DNA of 32,522 bases from Bacteroidota bacterium (GTDB lineage Bacteria > Bacteroidota > Bacteroidia > Bacteroidales > UBA6013): contig JAIFMG010000207.1 in assembly GCA_020048645.1 (NCBI GenBank), positions 1 to 32,522 of the forward strand, in the 5' to 3' direction. Positions 22,947 to 32,013 of the stretch are shown here, one piece after another. Numbering within the stretch: position 1 is the stretch's first letter; every line of letters begins with the position of its first letter. The notes beneath the pieces were generated by a model. That model saw only the letters and a list, made by a program, of their open reading frames with translations. It searched no databases and was not told the DNA's origin. The position numbers and the translations under genes were made by a program.

Positions 22947-25900
22947 TCCCCACACTGGAAATGCTCCTGAAAAGCCTGGTGACGCTCGAAAAGGCCGGGC
23001 ACCTGACGCTCACCAGCCCCCAGAAGGCCATCCGGGCCGAGCTGGGGCCGCTGCTCAACGCCTGGGCCGCGTCGGAGCAGCGGCCCCAGCACTGGTTCAG
23101 CCACGACACGCTGCTGACCCTCGACGCCAAGGGCACCATCGCGCGGGTACACGAGCTCCCGCAGGCGCAGATCCGCGAGCGGGTCTTCCGCTACATGCCC
23201 AAGGTGGGCGACAACCTCTGGGCCTCGCTGCGCACGGGCAACCTCAGCGTGCTCCAGAACATCTCGCACCAGGCCAAGACCAACGGGCGCGCCGAGCGCC
23301 AGGTCGAGCTCGGGGGCGAGCATTTCCAGATGTTCCTCTTCCAGCTCACGCCCAACCCCAACGAGGAGCCCATGCTGCTCTTCAAGCTCAAGCACCTGCC
23401 CCGCGAAGTCGTCTCCGAGGCCGAGCTCTCGAGCTACCGCGAGGAAATCTGGCAGCAGCAGGCCGAGATCGAGCAGAGCCGCGAGCACCTCCAGGAGGTC
23501 TATGAGCACTACCTGGCCCTCTACGAGAACGCCCCCGTCGGCCTGATCACCCTCGACCGCGCCGGGCGCGTGCAGGAGTGCAACCTGATGATGACCCGCA
23601 TCGCCCGCAAGCCGAAGCTCGACATGGTGGGCCGGAGGCTGGCGGAGCTGTTCGCCCCCGAGAGCCGGGCCGCGGTGGACGCCTTCGTGCATACCTGCCG
23701 GAGCGACGCAACCGCCCGGCTCGAGGCCCTGATGCGGGTGGAGGACGCCCTGAAGACCCTGCGCCTGCAGACCACCTCGTCCGACAGCTCGGGCGTGCTG
23801 AACCTGGCCCTGATCGACATCTCCGAGAGCAAGGACTTCCTGCAAAAGCTGTCGGAGAGCGAGAGCAAGTACCGCTCGGTGGTGGAGGCCATGAGCGAGG
23901 GGGTGGTCCTGCAGACGCGGGCGGGCGAGATCGTGGCCTGCAACATGGCCGCCCAGGAGATCCTGGGCATGAGCATCGACCAGATGATGGGCGTCAGCTC
24001 GCTCGACCCCACCTGGATGTCCGTGCGCGAGGACGGCTCCGACTTCCCTGGCCACGAGCACCCGGCCATGGTGACCCTGCGCACGGGCCAGCCGCTCCGC
24101 GGAGTGGTCATGGGCGTGCGCAGCCAGGGGCACCGTACCCGCTGGATCCTGATCAACACCGAGGCCATCTTCGTCGGGCACGCCAAGGAAGCCCCCGACC
24201 TGGTGGTGGCGACCTTCACGGACATCACCCAGATCAAGCAGGCGCAGCAGGCCCTGCGGCAAAGCGAGGCCAAGTTCCGGAGCATCACCCAGAACCTCGA
24301 GCACGCCATCTGGCTCCGCGAGGACCAGCAGTTCCTCTACGCCAACCCGGCCTTCGCGAAGGTATTTGGCCCCGAGGCGATGGACGCCTCCGCCTTCGAG
24401 GCGCTGGTGGGCCAGGCCAAGGGCGGCCTGGCGCGGCTGGCCCCTCGCGCCAAGGGCGACCACGAGCGCTGGGTCAGCGTCAAGACCCTTGAGATCGTCG
24501 GCCCCGAGGGGCAGGGCCAGCAGCTCGGCATCGCCGAGGACATCACCGAGACCCTGCTCAAGGACCAGCGGATACTGGAGAGCGAGCGGCGCTTCAGGCA
24601 CCTGTCGGACGGCGCGCCCAACCTGATCTGGCTGAGCGACAGCCAGGGGCGGCTGGAGTACACCAACCCGCGCTGGAGGCAGTTCCACCAGGGGCAGGAG
24701 GTCCCGGGCCTGGCCCCGTGGCTGGAGCGCTTCCACCCCGAAGACCGGCAGCGGGCCGGGGACCTGCTGCTGGGCCAAAGGATGGGCCAGGAACCGCTCC
24801 AGGACGAGTTCAGGGTGCTCGACGGCCTGGGGCTCTGGCGCTGGCTGCTGCTCACGGTGCGGCCCCGCCACTGGGGCGACGCGCTGGCGGGCACGGTGGG
24901 CTCGGGCATCGACATCACCCGGCGCAAGGAGTACGAGCAGGGCCTGCGGCGCGAGATCGACTTCAACCGCAACGTGGCGCTGGTCACCAAGGAGGCCCTC
25001 AAGAGCCGCCTCAACCTCAGGAAGCTGCGCATGATCTCGGAGAGCGTCCTGCGCAAGACCACGCACTCGCCCGCCTGCCTGCTCTACTCGCCCGCGCAGC
25101 ACTCCGAGGAGGCCTTCGCCGAGTTCGTGCTGGCGGTGGAGCCGCTGCTCAGCCCGCAGGAGCGCAAGGGCCTCCAGGCGTGGCAGGCCTACCAGAGCAT
25201 GGGCAAGACCCTGCCCGAGCGGTTCCTGCACAAGGCCTCGCGCAGCCTGCTGCTGCTCGAGAACAAGGAGAGCGAGAGCGAGAACTGCCGGCTGGCGCTC
25301 TTCAAGCACCCCGGGCCCATCACGGACGAGGAGGTGGCCTTCTGCCAGCGGGTGCTGGGCGTGTTCCAACTGGCCCACGTGCGCAAGCGGACCGAGGAGG
25401 ACCTGATAGCCGCCAAGGAGAAGGCCGAGGTGGCCAACCGGGCCAAGAGCCAGTTCCTGGCCAACATGTCGCACGAGATACGCACGCCCATGAACGCCAT
25501 CCTGGGCTTCGCCGAGATCCTGCAGCAGACCAGCCTGAGCCACCAGCAGGGCGAGTACCTGCGCTCCATCCGCGAGAGCGGGCGGGCGCTGCTGGCCCTG
25601 ATGAACGACGTGCTGGACCTGGCCCGGCTCGAGGCCGGGGCCATGCAGGTGCAGGAGGCCCCGGCCGACATCCAGCTCGTGGCCGACCAGATGCTGGAGG
25701 TGTTCCGGCACAAGGCCCAGGAAAAGCAGCTCGACCTCCAGGTGCGCGTGGAGCCGCAGGTGCCCGAGACCCTCCACCTCGACGAGCCTCGGCTGAAGCA
25801 GATCCTGCTCAACCTGACCAGCAACGCCATCAAGTTCACCCCGGCGGGCCATGTCGGGCTGGACTTCTCGGGCCAGTGGCAGCCCAACGGGCGCTTCCGG

Positions 25901-26854
25901 CTGCACGTCACCGTCAGCGACACCGGGGTGGGCATCCCCCAGCCGCTGCAGGGCGAGATCTTCGAGCGCTTCCACCAGCTCGACCCCTCGACCACCCGCC
26001 AGCACGGGGGCACCGGGCTGGGGCTGTCCATCTCCAAGAAGCTGGCCGAGCTCCTGGGGGGGCAGATCTGGGTGGAGAGCCAGGTGGAAAAGGGCAGCGC
26101 CTTCCACCTGGTGCTGCCCGGCCTCCGCGCCGGCAGCCGCGACACCGGCGTGGCCGTGCCGCGGCAGGCCTCCCGGCGCGACTTCAAGGAGGCCACCGTG
26201 CTGGTGGCCGACGACCTGCTGACCAACCGCGAGGTCCTCCGGGTCATGCTCCAGAGCTTCGGCCTACGGGTGGAGGAGGCCTCGAACGGCGCGGAGGCCG
26301 TGGCCCTGTGCGAGAAGGACCTGCCCCAACTGGTGCTCATGGACCAGCGGATGCCCGAGATGGATGGCACCGAGGCCGCCCGCAAGATCAAGGAGAACCC
26401 CAAGACCGCGCACATCCCCGTGGTGACCGTCACGGCATCGGTCAACTTTTCGAGCATCCCCGAGGACGACAAGCTGAACCTGTTCGACGCCCTCCTGCGG
26501 AAGCCCTTCACGATGGAGCAGCTCAGCCACCTGCTGCTCGACTACCTGCCCCTCAAGGTGGCCGAAAGCGAGGGAGGCCACGCGCCCAGGCCGGAGCTCC
26601 CGCCCATAGCGCCCCTGACCCGGGCCTTGTTCCGGCAACGCTTCCTCCCGTCGGTCATGCGGCTGGCCGAGTCGGGCGACTTCCTCGAGTTTGACCAGTT
26701 CGGCCAGGACATGCTGGCCTTCGGCCAGGAGCACGAGTGCCCCTGGCTGGTCGAAAAGGCACAGGAGCTGCGCGACGCGTGCGAGCAGTTCGACGTGGAC
26801 CGCATCAACCACCTCCTCGACCAGGTCCGCGGCCTCCTGCGGACACAAAGCTGA
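22943..26854 (+). CDS. large hybrid sensor histidine kinase with four PAS domains
   Basis: The 1303-residue protein starts at the ATGA overlap with the previous gene ([17 protein letters not shown]); the open frame upstream is only a shadow of that gene. An N-terminal module (about 1-150) is followed by a short coiled coil (about 155-190) and four PAS domains starting near 192, 305, 440 and 545. A GAF-like segment follows (about 686-812). HisKA has [17 protein letters not shown] (H844). HATPase (about 945-1059) has [16 protein letters not shown] and [14 protein letters not shown]. The receiver has [13 protein letters not shown] (D1134) and LRKPFT. The ~80-residue tail lacks an HPt His. No membrane segment is seen. 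It is probably an intracellular multi-sensor kinase acting with the genes on either side. Confidence 0.92.
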   Translation: MIPTLEMLLKSLVTLEKAGHLTLTSPQKAIRAELGPLLNAWAASEQRPQHWFSHDTLLTLDAKGTIARVHELPQAQIRERVFRYMPKVGDNLWASLRTGNLSVLQNISHQAKTNGRAERQVELGGEHFQMFLFQLTPNPNEEPMLLFKLKHLPREVVSEAELSSYREEIWQQQAEIEQSREHLQEVYEHYLALYENAPVGLITLDRAGRVQECNLMMTRIARKPKLDMVGRRLAELFAPESRAAVDAFVHTCRSDATARLEALMRVEDALKTLRLQTTSSDSSGVLNLALIDISESKDFLQKLSESESKYRSVVEAMSEGVVLQTRAGEIVACNMAAQEILGMSIDQMMGVSSLDPTWMSVREDGSDFPGHEHPAMVTLRTGQPLRGVVMGVRSQGHRTRWILINTEAIFVGHAKEAPDLVVATFTDITQIKQAQQALRQSEAKFRSITQNLEHAIWLREDQQFLYANPAFAKVFGPEAMDASAFEALVGQAKGGLARLAPRAKGDHERWVSVKTLEIVGPEGQGQQLGIAEDITETLLKDQRILESERRFRHLSDGAPNLIWLSDSQGRLEYTNPRWRQFHQGQEVPGLAPWLERFHPEDRQRAGDLLLGQRMGQEPLQDEFRVLDGLGLWRWLLLTVRPRHWGDALAGTVGSGIDITRRKEYEQGLRREIDFNRNVALVTKEALKSRLNLRKLRMISESVLRKTTHSPACLLYSPAQHSEEAFAEFVLAVEPLLSPQERKGLQAWQAYQSMGKTLPERFLHKASRSLLLLENKESESENCRLALFKHPGPITDEEVAFCQRVLGVFQLAHVRKRTEEDLIAAKEKAEVANRAKSQFLANMSHEIRTPMNAILGFAEILQQTSLSHQQGEYLRSIRESGRALLALMNDVLDLARLEAGAMQVQEAPADIQLVADQMLEVFRHKAQEKQLDLQVRVEPQVPETLHLDEPRLKQILLNLTSNAIKFTPAGHVGLDFSGQWQPNGRFRLHVTVSDTGVGIPQPLQGEIFERFHQLDPSTTRQHGGTGLGLSISKKLAELLGGQIWVESQVEKGSAFHLVLPGLRAGSRDTGVAVPRQASRRDFKEATVLVADDLLTNREVLRVMLQSFGLRVEEASNGAEAVALCEKDLPQLVLMDQRMPEMDGTEAARKIKENPKTAHIPVVTVTASVNFSSIPEDDKLNLFDALLRKPFTMEQLSHLLLDYLPLKVAESEGGHAPRPELPPIAPLTRALFRQRFLPSVMRLAESGDFLEFDQFGQDMLAFGQEHECPWLVEKAQELRDACEQFDVDRINHLLDQVRGLLRTQS

Positions 26855-26861
26855 GCCCCAC

Positions 26862-27977
26862 ATGGAAGAAGAAAACCGCAAGAAGATACTCATCGTCGAT
26901 GACGTGGCCCGGAACATCCAACTGGTGGCCAACCTGCTCAAGAAGAACGGCTTCTCGCTGAGCTTCGCGCAGAGCGGCGAGCAGGCCCTGCGGAGCCTCC
27001 AGCGCACGGCTTTCGACCTGGTGCTGCTGGACGTGATGATGCCCGGCATGGACGGCTTCGAGGTCTGCCGCCTGATCAAGCAGGACCCCGCCAACGCCGA
27101 CCTTCCCGTGATCTTCCTGACGGCCAAGACGGACATCAAGAGCATCACCGAGGGCTTCAACATCGGCGGGGTGGACTACATCACCAAGCCCTTCAACAGC
27201 GCCGAGCTGCTGGTCAGGGTGCGCACCCAACTGGAGCTCAAGGACTCCAAGGACCTGCTCCGCAAGCAGATGCGCGAGCTGGAGGCGGCCATCGACACCA
27301 AGAACAGGCTGTTCTCCATCATCGCCCACGACCTGCGCAACCCGATCGGCGGCATCACCCGCATCAGCGAGCTGCTCTACAGCCGCTACGAACGTCTGGA
27401 CCACGCCAAGCGCCAGTCCTTCGCCCAGAGCATCATGCAGGCCAGCCAGACCGTGGAGGTTCTGCTGGAGAACCTGCTCGACTGGTCGAAGCTCGAAGGC
27501 AACCTGCTGGAGGCCAAGATGGAGAAGGTGGACCTGGCCCCAATCGCCGAGCAGATCATGGAGCTGAGCCGCGCCCAGGCCGCCCAGAAGAACATCGAGA
27601 TGGGCATCCGCGGCAGCCTCGAGCTGGAGCTGCTGGCCGACCCCCGGATGCTGAACACCATCCTGCGCAACCTGGTCAGCAACGCCATCAAGTTCACTCC
27701 CGACGGCGGCAAGGTGGTCCTGGAAACGCAAGACCTGGGCGGCCGGGCCAGCCTGGGCGTGCGCGACACGGGCATGGGCATCGGGCCCGAGAAGGTGGCC
27801 GAACTGCTGGGAGGATCGCCCAACGAGAGCACCATCGGCACGCGCAACGAGAAGGGCACGGGCCTGGGGCTTTTCCTGTGCAAGCAGATGCTGGCCAAGC
27901 ACGACAGCCGGCTCCAGCTCGAGAGCCAGCCGGGGCAAGGCTCGTTCTTCCACTTCGAGCTCACCCTGCTGGCCTGA
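26862..27977 (+). CDS. response regulator-histidine kinase (REC-HisKA-HATPase)
   Basis: The 371-residue protein starts at 26862 (MEEENRKKILIVDD), 7 bases after the previous stop. The receiver comes first: ILIVDD acidic pair, LVLLDVMMPGMDGF (D57), FLTAKTD and YITKPFN. A short linker helix leads to HisKA with SIIAHDLRNPIGGI (H156) and then HATPase with NLVSNAIKF, VRDTGMGI and KGTGLGLFLCKQM. This inverted layout (receiver ahead of kinase) suits a relay step receiving phosphate from the two upstream hybrid kinases. No DNA-binding output domain exists in the cluster. The gene converges with the FloA-like operon, stops lying 9 bp apart. Confidence 0.92.
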   Translation: MEEENRKKILIVDDVARNIQLVANLLKKNGFSLSFAQSGEQALRSLQRTAFDLVLLDVMMPGMDGFEVCRLIKQDPANADLPVIFLTAKTDIKSITEGFNIGGVDYITKPFNSAELLVRVRTQLELKDSKDLLRKQMRELEAAIDTKNRLFSIIAHDLRNPIGGITRISELLYSRYERLDHAKRQSFAQSIMQASQTVEVLLENLLDWSKLEGNLLEAKMEKVDLAPIAEQIMELSRAQAAQKNIEMGIRGSLELELLADPRMLNTILRNLVSNAIKFTPDGGKVVLETQDLGGRASLGVRDTGMGIGPEKVAELLGGSPNESTIGTRNEKGTGLGLFLCKQMLAKHDSRLQLESQPGQGSFFHFELTLLA

Positions 27978-27986
27978 GGGGCTTGG

Positions 27987-29450
27987 CTATTCCTTGTTGT
28001 GCTTGTTGTGCTCGTCGGGCGGGCCCTGCGGGGGGGGCTTGGGCTCGAAGCTGCGGCCGAGGAAGTCGCGCATCCGGGTGTCGGCCTCGAGGTTCTGGAG
28101 CTCCTGGTACTGCCTGACCGTCAGGTTGCCGTCGAGGAAGGCGGCGGCCATGGCCTTCTGGACCTCCACCTGGGCGTCCACGAACTTGACCTTGGCCTCC
28201 TGCTCCTTGGCCTTCATCTCCTGCTCGCGGGCCAGGGCCTCCAGCTTTCGGGCCTCGGCCTTCTGCTTGGCCGCCTGCGCCCGCTCGATCTCCAGCTCGG
28301 CGTGGATGTCCTTGCCCACGCGGATGTCCGAGATGTCCACCGAGATGAGCTCGAAGGCGGTGTTCTCGGTGATTTCTTGGTTCTGGACGACCTTCTCGGC
28401 CACCTCGTAGGGGCTGCGGAGCACCTGGTAGTGCGAGGCCGTGGAGCCGATGGCCGTCACGATGCCCTCGTCCACACGGGCCAGGATGGTCTCGGGGCCG
28501 GCCCCGCCGACGATCTTGCGTATCCTGGGCCGGATGGTCACCTTGGCCTTCATGGTGAGCTGCACCCCGTCCTCGGCGTAGGCGGTGATGCCCGAGGTCT
28601 CGAGCACCTGGTAGTTGATCGAGTCGAGCACGGCCTGGAGCACGTCCACCCCGGCCAGGTCGATGTTGGCCACGGTGTCGAAGTCGAGGCCGAGCTGCAG
28701 CTTGGTGTCCATCTCCTCGTCGGCGTTCTTGGCGGCGATCAGGGCGTCGGCCACCCGCCGGATGTTGCCCCCGGCCAGGAAGTGGGCCACCAGCTTGCGG
28801 TGCGGGATGGGCACGCTGGCCTCGGTGGACTTGATCATGACATCGACCACCTCATCGACCGGCACCCGCTGGAAGCGCATGATGGTGAGCTGCACCAGCC
28901 CTAGCTGCACGTTGGAGGTCTTGGCGCGCAGCCACAGGACGATGCCCATGTAGTAGAGCAGCGCCAGCAGGATGAACAAGAGCAGGATGGCCATCAGCCA
29001 GTACGCGAAGGCGGAGGACTCGGTCTGCTCGGCCGTGTTCTCGACGCGCTCGCGCAGGGGGATGGAGGCCTCGGAGTAGATGGTCGCGCTGTCGCCGGCC
29101 AAGACCACCAGGCTGTAGGGCACGTAAACGACCGAGTTTTGGACGAGCACGTCCTTGCGGCGCAGGGAGACGTAGCGCCCCGGCACGAGCTCCTCGATGC
29201 CGTAGGCCCTGGGGTACGAGATGTACAGCTCGGCGCTGTCCTCCGAGAAGAATATCAGGTTGGAGGCCAGCACGTACCCTTCGGACTGTGAGTCGAAGAG
29301 GTAGTTGGCCGGGATGGTGACGGACTGCGAGGGCGGCGACGAGCAGCGCGACAGCAGGACCGGGGCCATGAGGGCCAGCAGCAGCAGCAGCCGGCCCAAG
29401 GAGCCGGGCAGTGCCTCAGTGGTGGCCTTTTTCATCTTTGTCATGTCCAT
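27987..29450 (-). CDS. floA: FloA-type flotillin-like membrane protein
   Basis: A 487-residue protein with an N-terminal hydrophobic segment ending LLSRCSS (possible lipoprotein Cys 36, though Arg before it is unusual). An extracytoplasmic region (about 37-145) is followed by a strong membrane helix (about 148-174) and the FloA domain (about 178-450). Family signatures are clear: MRFQRVPVDEVVDVMIKS, HRKLVAHFLAGGNIRRVADALIAAKNA, DLAGVDVLQAVLDSINYQVLET, RIRKIVGGAGPETILARVDEGIV. Residues about 385-430 (EIERAQAAKQKAEARKLEAL...) form a coiled coil. FloA proteins organise membrane microdomains. The N-terminal third is extra compared with typical ~330-residue FloA. It overlaps the previous gene by 35 bases, the last of a clpS-led operon. 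Confidence 0.88.
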   Translation of the reverse strand: MDMTKMKKATTEALPGSLGRLLLLLALMAPVLLSRCSSPPSQSVTIPANYLFDSQSEGYVLASNLIFFSEDSAELYISYPRAYGIEELVPGRYVSLRRKDVLVQNSVVYVPYSLVVLAGDSATIYSEASIPLRERVENTAEQTESSAFAYWLMAILLLFILLALLYYMGIVLWLRAKTSNVQLGLVQLTIMRFQRVPVDEVVDVMIKSTEASVPIPHRKLVAHFLAGGNIRRVADALIAAKNADEEMDTKLQLGLDFDTVANIDLAGVDVLQAVLDSINYQVLETSGITAYAEDGVQLTMKAKVTIRPRIRKIVGGAGPETILARVDEGIVTAIGSTASHYQVLRSPYEVAEKVVQNQEITENTAFELISVDISDIRVGKDIHAELEIERAQAAKQKAEARKLEALAREQEMKAKEQEAKVKFVDAQVEVQKAMAAAFLDGNLTVRQYQELQNLEADTRMRDFLGRSFEPKPPPQGPPDEHNKHNKE

Positions 29451-31548
29451 GTTCGGCTTGTTTGTGTTCGTGGTCCTCCTTCGGAGGGATGGTCGCTGTC
29501 TTCCCCTTGTAAACCAGGGCCTTGTGGTATTCGTTCTTGCCAGACTTCCCCGTGCGGATGGCCTCGGCGAAGGCCCGCTCGACCTCGGCCTCGGCCATTT
29601 TGTACTCGGCCTCGGCGGTGGCCAGCAGGTTCTGGGCGTGCAGCTCGGCCTCCTCGCGGCGCAGGTCGGCGTAGGCGTCCTTGCCCACGGCGAACTCGGG
29701 CAGGGTGAGGTCCAGGATGTCGTAGGCGCTGTGCAGGTTGAGCTCCTGCTCCTTCTCGTGCGCGAACAGGTCGGCCAGCACCCGCTTGGCGATGGTGTTG
29801 AGCTGGGCCAGCACGTCCTGGTGGGTGTCGAATCCCTCGGCCTGGGCGACGATCTTCTCGCGGATGCGGTGGAAGATGACCTCCTTGGATGTCCCGTTGA
29901 AGATCTTGCTGATGCGGAGCTTGAGCACCACGTTGGCGCCCAGGATGATCTCCACGCCGCTCTTGGCGACCATCCTGACGGGCGGCACGGTGAACACCTC
30001 CATGCTGAGGGCCTTCTTGATGACGGCGTTGACGTCCTCGTCGTGCTTGAGGTCGATGGCGGCCAGCAGGTCGAAGGTGACGTCGAGGCCGACGGACTGG
30101 GCCCAGGCGTAGGCCGATATGACCTTGGCGGGGTCTCCCTTGCTGATGCTGTGCTTCTCGATGGCCCTCTGGCTGATGTCCAGCTCGGGCTTGGACTTGA
30201 GGGCGGCCAGGGCGGAGGTGTACTTGGCCACGTCGCCGCCCGAGAGGGTGTGGGCCTCGAGGTCGCGGCGGCTCAGGTCGAGCTTGGCCTTGTGGACGGT
30301 GATGATGGCGCTGACGAACTTCTGGATGTCCCCGCCGATGAACTGGTGGGCCTCGATGTCGCGGAAATCGATCTCCAGGCCGGCGTTCTTGGCCCGCACC
30401 ATGACCTCGACGATCTCCAGGCCGATGCCCTTGTCGCGGTTGAGGTGCTTGAGCACGTCCTCCAGGCGGAGCCTAAGGCCCACGCGGTCGGCCTTGATCA
30501 TGGCGCTGATCAGGGCGTCCACCTGGAGGTTCTCGGAGTGCAGCCTGAAGATGTCGCCCTGGGTGAACATCAGGTGCTTGCGCTGGTCGTGCTTCTGCTC
30601 GGGGCCCAGCGCCGGCTCGGGCGTGGTGGCCGCGGCGGGCTCGGCCGTGGCGCCCGGGGCGTTCGCGGCCGGCTTCTTGGCCGGGTCGGACGCCTCGTGG
30701 GCCACCTCGTGGGCCAAGGGCAGGTCGCTGAAGTCGCCCAGGCGCACCTCGCCCTTGGCGGCCATGTACTGGTAGATGTCGGCGTGCTGGGCGTCGATGA
30801 TGGCCCGGGTGATGTTCTCGATGGACTCGGTGGTGTAGGGGTACTTGACGGCCTCCTCGAGGACGACCTTGATCTTGTGCTTGCGCATGAAGAGGATCAG
30901 GTCTCGGAGCCTCGCCAGCGAGCCGAACTTGTCGAAGTATCCCTCAATCATGCCGCGGGTCGTGGGGTTGACCTCGATCTTGACCGAATGCAAGGCCACG
31001 AAGGTCTCGATGTAGGTGGCCACGTTTCCACCCCTCATGCAGTGGGCGTCGAGGGTCTGTATCTTCTCGGTCTTCATGCCGGCCTGCTTGGCCTTCCCCA
31101 GGGCCTCGATCATCTTCGGCAGCTCGGACTTGTCGGACAAGATGTCCATGTCCTTGATGTTCAGGCCCAGGCTGAGCTTGTGCGCGGCGATGAGGTTGCT
31201 CAGGATGAACTTCAGGTCGATTCCCTTCTTCTCGTAGTAGAGGCGGATCAGCTCGCTCTCGGGGATGCGGACGCCCAGCTTGAGGGCCTCCTGGTACTCC
31301 TTGCGGGGCACGACCCGGCGGCGGATGACGAAATAGGCCGTCACCGCCACGATGAGGATGGGCAGGATCACGGGCAGCATGGAGGTGGCCTTCGCGAGGA
31401 AGTCCTCCAGGCTCATCCCCGAGGCAGGCGAACCGTAGAGCGGACCTCCGGGGACCTGCGCCAAGACCGGGCCGGCCAAAATCGCCGAGGGCAGAAGGAT
31501 CAGGGCATGCTTGTTCAAGGCGGTGGGGTTTCGTGGGCGGGCGTTCAT
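29416..31548 (-). CDS. expanded FloA-related membrane protein with helical repeats
   Basis: The 710-residue protein has a signal-like N-terminus (LNKHALILLPSAILAGPVLAQ), a membrane helix (about 57-75) and a long cytoplasmic part. Repeated helical units of ~30-40 residues follow a pattern such as AKNAGLEIDFRDIEAHQFIG and GGDIQKFVSAIITVHKAKLD, then LSRRDLEAHTLSGGDVAKY and ISQRAIEKHSISKGDPAKV. FloA has one or two such units (AHYLAGGNVDRV); here at least five are visible in two blocks split by an Ala/Pro-rich linker (about 280-320). The last third (VRMVAKSGVEIILGANVVLKLR, then IREKIVAQAEGF) is the band-7-like part, with a coiled coil and a His-rich tail (EDHEHKQAEHGHDKDEKGHH). It starts by an ATGA overlap with clpS. 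It probably hetero-assembles with the FloA-like protein encoded downstream. Confidence 0.82.
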   Translation of the reverse strand: MNARPRNPTALNKHALILLPSAILAGPVLAQVPGGPLYGSPASGMSLEDFLAKATSMLPVILPILIVAVTAYFVIRRRVVPRKEYQEALKLGVRIPESELIRLYYEKKGIDLKFILSNLIAAHKLSLGLNIKDMDILSDKSELPKMIEALGKAKQAGMKTEKIQTLDAHCMRGGNVATYIETFVALHSVKIEVNPTTRGMIEGYFDKFGSLARLRDLILFMRKHKIKVVLEEAVKYPYTTESIENITRAIIDAQHADIYQYMAAKGEVRLGDFSDLPLAHEVAHEASDPAKKPAANAPGATAEPAAATTPEPALGPEQKHDQRKHLMFTQGDIFRLHSENLQVDALISAMIKADRVGLRLRLEDVLKHLNRDKGIGLEIVEVMVRAKNAGLEIDFRDIEAHQFIGGDIQKFVSAIITVHKAKLDLSRRDLEAHTLSGGDVAKYTSALAALKSKPELDISQRAIEKHSISKGDPAKVISAYAWAQSVGLDVTFDLLAAIDLKHDEDVNAVIKKALSMEVFTVPPVRMVAKSGVEIILGANVVLKLRISKIFNGTSKEVIFHRIREKIVAQAEGFDTHQDVLAQLNTIAKRVLADLFAHEKEQELNLHSAYDILDLTLPEFAVGKDAYADLRREEAELHAQNLLATAEAEYKMAEAEVERAFAEAIRTGKSGKNEYHKALVYKGKTATIPPKEDHEHKQAEHGHDKDEKGHH

Positions 31549-31832
31549 TGGATGGCGGCCGTCAGGCCCCTATCGACCAGTTGGTCCTTCATGGGCTTGA
31601 GCACCGCGTAGGTGCCGTTCTTGACATCGCAAAGGCCCTTGTAGTGGACGATGTAGGCGCACTGCTCGGCCTGCTCGGGGGTATGCTTGCAAACCTCGAC
31701 CAGGGTGCTGATGACGAAGTCGAAGGTGTTGACGTCGTCGTTGTAGAGGATCAGGATTCGAGTCTGCTCAATGTCTTCGAGGATGTCGGTCTCCAGCAGC
31801 TCGTTTTCTTGGGGTGTGGTCGCGAAGGTCAT
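31545..31832 (-). CDS. clpS: ATP-dependent Clp protease adaptor ClpS
   Basis: Delivers N-degron substrates to the ClpA/ClpC-ClpP protease. The start at 31832 gives a 95-residue protein (MTFATTPQENELLETDILED); an in-frame ATG at 31934 would add residues unlike ClpS and lie inside a hairpin. The degron-binding signature is LILYNDDVNTFDFVISTLVEVC (N31, D32, D33) with H63 (YIVHYKG). The acidic N-terminal tail is common in the family. The stop overlaps the start of the FloA-related gene by 4 bases, so this operon links a protease adaptor to membrane-scaffold proteins. Confidence 0.95.
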   Translation of the reverse strand: MTFATTPQENELLETDILEDIEQTRILILYNDDVNTFDFVISTLVEVCKHTPEQAEQCAYIVHYKGLCDVKNGTYAVLKPMKDQLVDRGLTAAIQ

Positions 31833-31900
31833 TTCGATGAGGTTTTGGGAAGGGTTTCGCAATTTTTGGGGCACGGGCTGGGGGGTTCGCAGTTCATGGG

Positions 31901-31952
31901 ATTTCCAAGCCGGCAGTGGCCGGGATGCGGCCAACGGGTCCGGCTTGGAAAT
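31901..31952. promoter_or_regulatory. long hairpin in the clpS leader
   Basis: ATTTCCAAGCCGG (31901-31913) and CCGGCTTGGAAAT (31940-31952) are perfect 13-bp inverted repeats. The 26-base loop holds a nested stem TGGCC...GGCCA. It is not followed by a T-run on the minus strand. It may end the SPOR transcript or regulate the clpS operon. Confidence 0.5.
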
Positions 31953-31996
31953 GCTTAGGGGCCAACGCTTTGAAAACCAAAGCGGAGGGCGTCTTC

Positions 31997-32004
31997 CAAA
32001 GATA
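31997..32004 (-). promoter_or_regulatory. candidate -7 element for the clpS operon
   Basis: TATCTTTG on the minus strand fits TAnnTTTG. It would give a leader of about 160 bases containing the hairpin at 31901-31952. No -33 TTTG is found at the usual spacing. Confidence 0.35.
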
Positions 32005-32013
32005 GCAAAAAAC

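Noticed and set aside
20552-26107. Very long open frame (over 1800 codons) on the minus strand opposite the histidine kinases
   Set aside because: It is the mirror of two well-supported kinase genes in GC-rich DNA; its composition is low in complexity and it has no recognisable domain.
29305-31611. Long plus-strand open frame opposite the FloA-related genes
   Set aside because: Rich in Gly/Val/Leu/His with no domain; it arises from antisense codons of the real minus-strand genes.
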